From assembly GCA_964528605.1 (NCBI GenBank), contig CAZGSV010000099.1:1-13207 (forward strand): a stretch of 13,207 nt of DNA. The letters run 5' to 3'. Made by a program: the position numbers and the translations under genes. The notes beneath the pieces were generated by a model. The model made no database searches, was not told the DNA's origin, and saw only the letters and a list, made by a program, of their open reading frames with translations. Origin of the DNA: CAZGSV01 sp964528605. Lineage in GTDB: Bacteria; Armatimonadota; Zipacnadia; CAZGSV01. Within the stretch, counting starts at the first letter, position 1, and every line of letters begins with the position of its first letter. Shown here piece after piece: positions 13,074-13,207 of the stretch.

Positions 13074-13207
13074 ATGCGGTCTCACCTGCATAAGGCTGTA
13101 GTAGCCGCTCTCGCGGATGCCTCGCGCTATTTGCCCCGCCTCGCCCTCGCCCTTGTTCTGCTTCTGCTCGCCGCCGTTCTCATCGCCCTCGTCACCGGCC
13201 TGCTCAA
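13074..13207 (+). CDS. Membrane protein, N-terminal part only (runs off the window)
   Basis: ATG 13074 opens a frame with no stop up to the window edge: 44 residues beginning MRSHLHKAVVAALADASRYL and continuing PRLALALVLLLLAAVLIALVT. Residues about 21-43 form one clear membrane helix preceded by an amphipathic segment. GGAGG lies at 13056-13060, 13 bases upstream, a little far. The RYLPRL segment followed by a long hydrophobic helix resembles the start of small-conductance mechanosensitive channels, but the piece is too short to decide. Confidence 0.5.
   Translation, partial: MRSHLHKAVVAALADASRYLPRLALALVLLLLAAVLIALVTGLL

Noticed and set aside
1..13207. CRISPR arrays, tRNA or rRNA genes, insertion sequences, integrase genes
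   Set aside because: No regularly spaced repeats, cloverleaf-like sequences, transposase motifs or tyrosine/serine recombinase motifs were seen on either strand.

Overview
This is a GC-rich bacterial window with no rRNA, tRNA, CRISPR array, recognisable transposase or recombinase. The right part carries housekeeping genes (hrcA, grpE, ftsZ). The middle carries a corrinoid-methyltransferase-like UroD-family gene joined to a very large secreted glycoside-hydrolase-like protein. The left part is an accessory region on the minus strand. FtsZ argues against most Planctomycetes. A UroD-family/glycosidase pair in a GC-rich genome would suit an uncultivated lineage such as Armatimonadota, but that placement is only a guess.

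Layout: 1-61, a short piece of a UroD-family gene. 121-1143 (-), an uncharacterised charged/helical protein. 1308-1434, a second UroD-family 5' fragment with its own ribosome binding site, cut off abruptly. 1465-5292 (-), five genes read right to left: an HNH endonuclease, a beta-class DNA methyltransferase (together a likely restriction-modification pair), a two-helix membrane protein, a membrane-anchored protein with a beta domain and a long helical tail, and a secreted protein. 5458-6678 (+), the intact UroD-family gene, overlapping by one base the secreted protein at 6678-9971. 10061-11098 hrcA, 11206-11850 grpE, 11908-13005 ftsZ, and from 13074 the start of a membrane protein that leaves the window. 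No gene-free gap exceeds 300 bases.

The main observation is that the 5' end of a UroD-family gene occurs three times in the same orientation (2-58, 1308-1434, 5458-5584). Each copy stops matching just after the same residues, RLKRH. The second and third copies are identical over 28 bases at that boundary (1407-1434 = 5557-5584) but only 83/99 identical upstream, with mostly silent differences. This is the pattern expected if foreign DNA recombined into the gene at a short core and brought its own replacement 5' end, as SXT-type elements do at prfC. Both accessory blocks also start from closely similar minus-strand promoters (TTAGCA, 17 bases, TAAAAT or TAAACT) placed just ahead of the UroD-family start. 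I read the region as two stacked cargo units, one carrying a single unknown gene and the other a restriction-modification pair plus an unknown three-gene envelope module, inserted at one site in the UroD-family gene. No recombinase is visible, so mobility is inferred.

The right half reads as ordinary chromosome. HrcA and GrpE belong to the heat-shock chaperone system, and each has a plausible sigma-70 promoter. dnaK, dnaJ and the CIRCE operator are not in the window, and ftsZ sits outside a division cluster.
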